Source: Methylococcaceae bacterium UBA6146 (GTDB lineage: Bacteria > Pseudomonadota > Gammaproteobacteria > Methylococcales > Methylomonadaceae). From it: DNA of 64,000 nucleotides. A model generated the notes under the pieces. It saw nothing but the letters and a program-made list of their open reading frames with translations. It did not search any database and had not been told where the DNA came from. Of the stretch, positions 63,357-64,000 are shown in pieces (the first letter of the stretch is position 1; each line of letters opens with the position of its first letter). The translations under genes were made by a program, and so were the position numbers. Location of the stretch: NCBI GenBank assembly GCA_002422395.1, contig DIUY01000011.1, forward strand, positions 1 to 64,000. Direction: 5' to 3'.

Positions 63357-64000
63357 CATTGCATGAGTTATTGGCCGGTTTGGTCAGCATTGAGGCAGAT
63401 GACAGGCCGGTCAGCGGGATAGAGCTGGACAGCCGCAAGATTGTTGGCGGTAATGTGTTTGTTGCCTTGGCAGGTGCGGCGCAGCATGGCTTGAGCCATG
63501 CCGCACAAGCTATCAATAACGGCGCTTGTGCGGTTGTGTTTGATCCGGCAGGCAATGGCTTACAGTTGGCCGAAGACTACATGTCATCTGCAACAAAAGA
63601 AACCATGCCCCCGATGATTGCCATAGCTAATTTGGGGCGGGTTATCGGCGTGATAGCCGCCCGCTTTTATGGCAACCCTTCGCAGTTTATTGATGTGGTA
63701 GGCATTACCGGAACGAACGGCAAAACCTCATGTAGCCAGTTTTTGGGGCAGCTGTTGGATGATTGCGGCATTATCGGGACGTTAGGCTGGGGCGCGTGGG
63801 GGACGTTAAGCAAAACCCTCAATACCACACCTGATGCGCTGTCAGTGCAGCGGATGCTCGCGGCGTTGGTGGATGACAAAAAACAAGCGGTCGCAATGGA
63901 GGTGTCATCGCATGGGTTGGAACAAGGCAGGGTCAATGGCGTTACTTTTAAAGGCGCAGCATTTACCAATATTAGCCGTGACCATTTGGATTATCACGGC
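63353..64000 (+). CDS. murE: UDP-MurNAc-L-Ala-D-Glu ligase MurE, partial
   Basis: The first 216 residues of the ligase that adds the third amino acid (probably meso-diaminopimelate) to the peptidoglycan precursor. VSGIELDSRKIVGGNVFVAL, the ATP loop GITGTNGKTS and AMEVSSHGLEQGRV, NISRDHLDYHG are typical of MurE. The gene leaves the window, so the amino-acid specificity motif is not visible. Confidence 0.95.
   Translation, partial: MTLHELLAGLVSIEADDRPVSGIELDSRKIVGGNVFVALAGAAQHGLSHAAQAINNGACAVVFDPAGNGLQLAEDYMSSATKETMPPMIAIANLGRVIGVIAARFYGNPSQFIDVVGITGTNGKTSCSQFLGQLLDDCGIIGTLGWGAWGTLSKTLNTTPDALSVQRMLAALVDDKKQAVAMEVSSHGLEQGRVNGVTFKGAAFTNISRDHLDYHG

Noticed and set aside
1..64000. tRNA, rRNA and riboswitch search by eye
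   Set aside because: No T-loop/anticodon arrangement, rRNA block or known riboswitch core was recognised; only rnpB was supported.

Overview
The window looks like chromosomal DNA of a gammaproteobacterium, most likely a Methylococcales-type methanotroph relative. The taxonomic guess is inference. It rests on the gammaproteobacterial order of the biotin genes (comF / bioB-bioF-bioH-bioC-bioD), the tesA/ybbA/ybbP trio, LPS heptose genes, and rnpB just ahead of the mraZ-rsmH-ftsL-ftsI-murE division cluster. No methane-oxidation gene lies here. Base composition is moderate. Intergenic spaces are rich in short palindromic repeats.

Layout. 1-500 holds an IS5-type transposase remnant. 636-4847 is a hemerythrin/multi-PAS/GGDEF/EAL signalling protein. 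4.9-10 kb has a rhodanese lipoprotein bracketed by two copies of a mobile repeat, a small coiled-coil protein and a 1.1k-residue RTX protein. 10.1-12.3 kb has a TIGR03032-type protein and a GNAT acetyltransferase. 12.5-17.4 kb is the biotin operon on the minus strand, in which bioH and bioC are one fused gene and a lone HicA-like gene sits between bioB and bioF; comF diverges from bioB. 18.2-23.6 kb encodes a 1378-residue membrane protein and two exported proteins. 23.8-28.1 kb has def, tesA and the ybbA-ybbP ABC module.

28.3-36.7 kb mixes small exported proteins, a YcgN-type cysteine-cluster protein, a CarH/LitR-like B12-binding MerR regulator, rsmD, and an inactive/active pair of M16 peptidases separated by a Uma2 protein and a J-domain/DUF1566 protein. 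37.0-40.6 kb is glgB-glgA. 41.7-51.2 kb is a V-type ATPase operon of the chlamydial kind with a circularly permuted order (B-D-I-K-E-DUF2764-A). It carries scars of a tandem duplication: a broken second copy of D, a relic of the end of B, and a truncated DUF2341/TolQ-like gene between them. 52.4-55.2 kb has ftsH facing a stand-alone gene with an FtsH-like HEAGH zinc motif. 55.8-58.7 kb is gmhA-hldE-hldD for ADP-heptose. 58.98-59.33 kb is RNase P RNA, followed by MraZ boxes and the dcw cluster, which runs off the end inside murE.

The most notable non-coding signal is a family of six ~91-112 bp palindromic elements (starting GGTnnTGGGTTAAAT). Two copies have clear 8-bp target duplications, and one has a paralogous empty site inside the window. 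A second MITE-like family has three copies. No tRNA, rRNA or CRISPR array was seen. All calls come from reading the sequence; no database search was possible.
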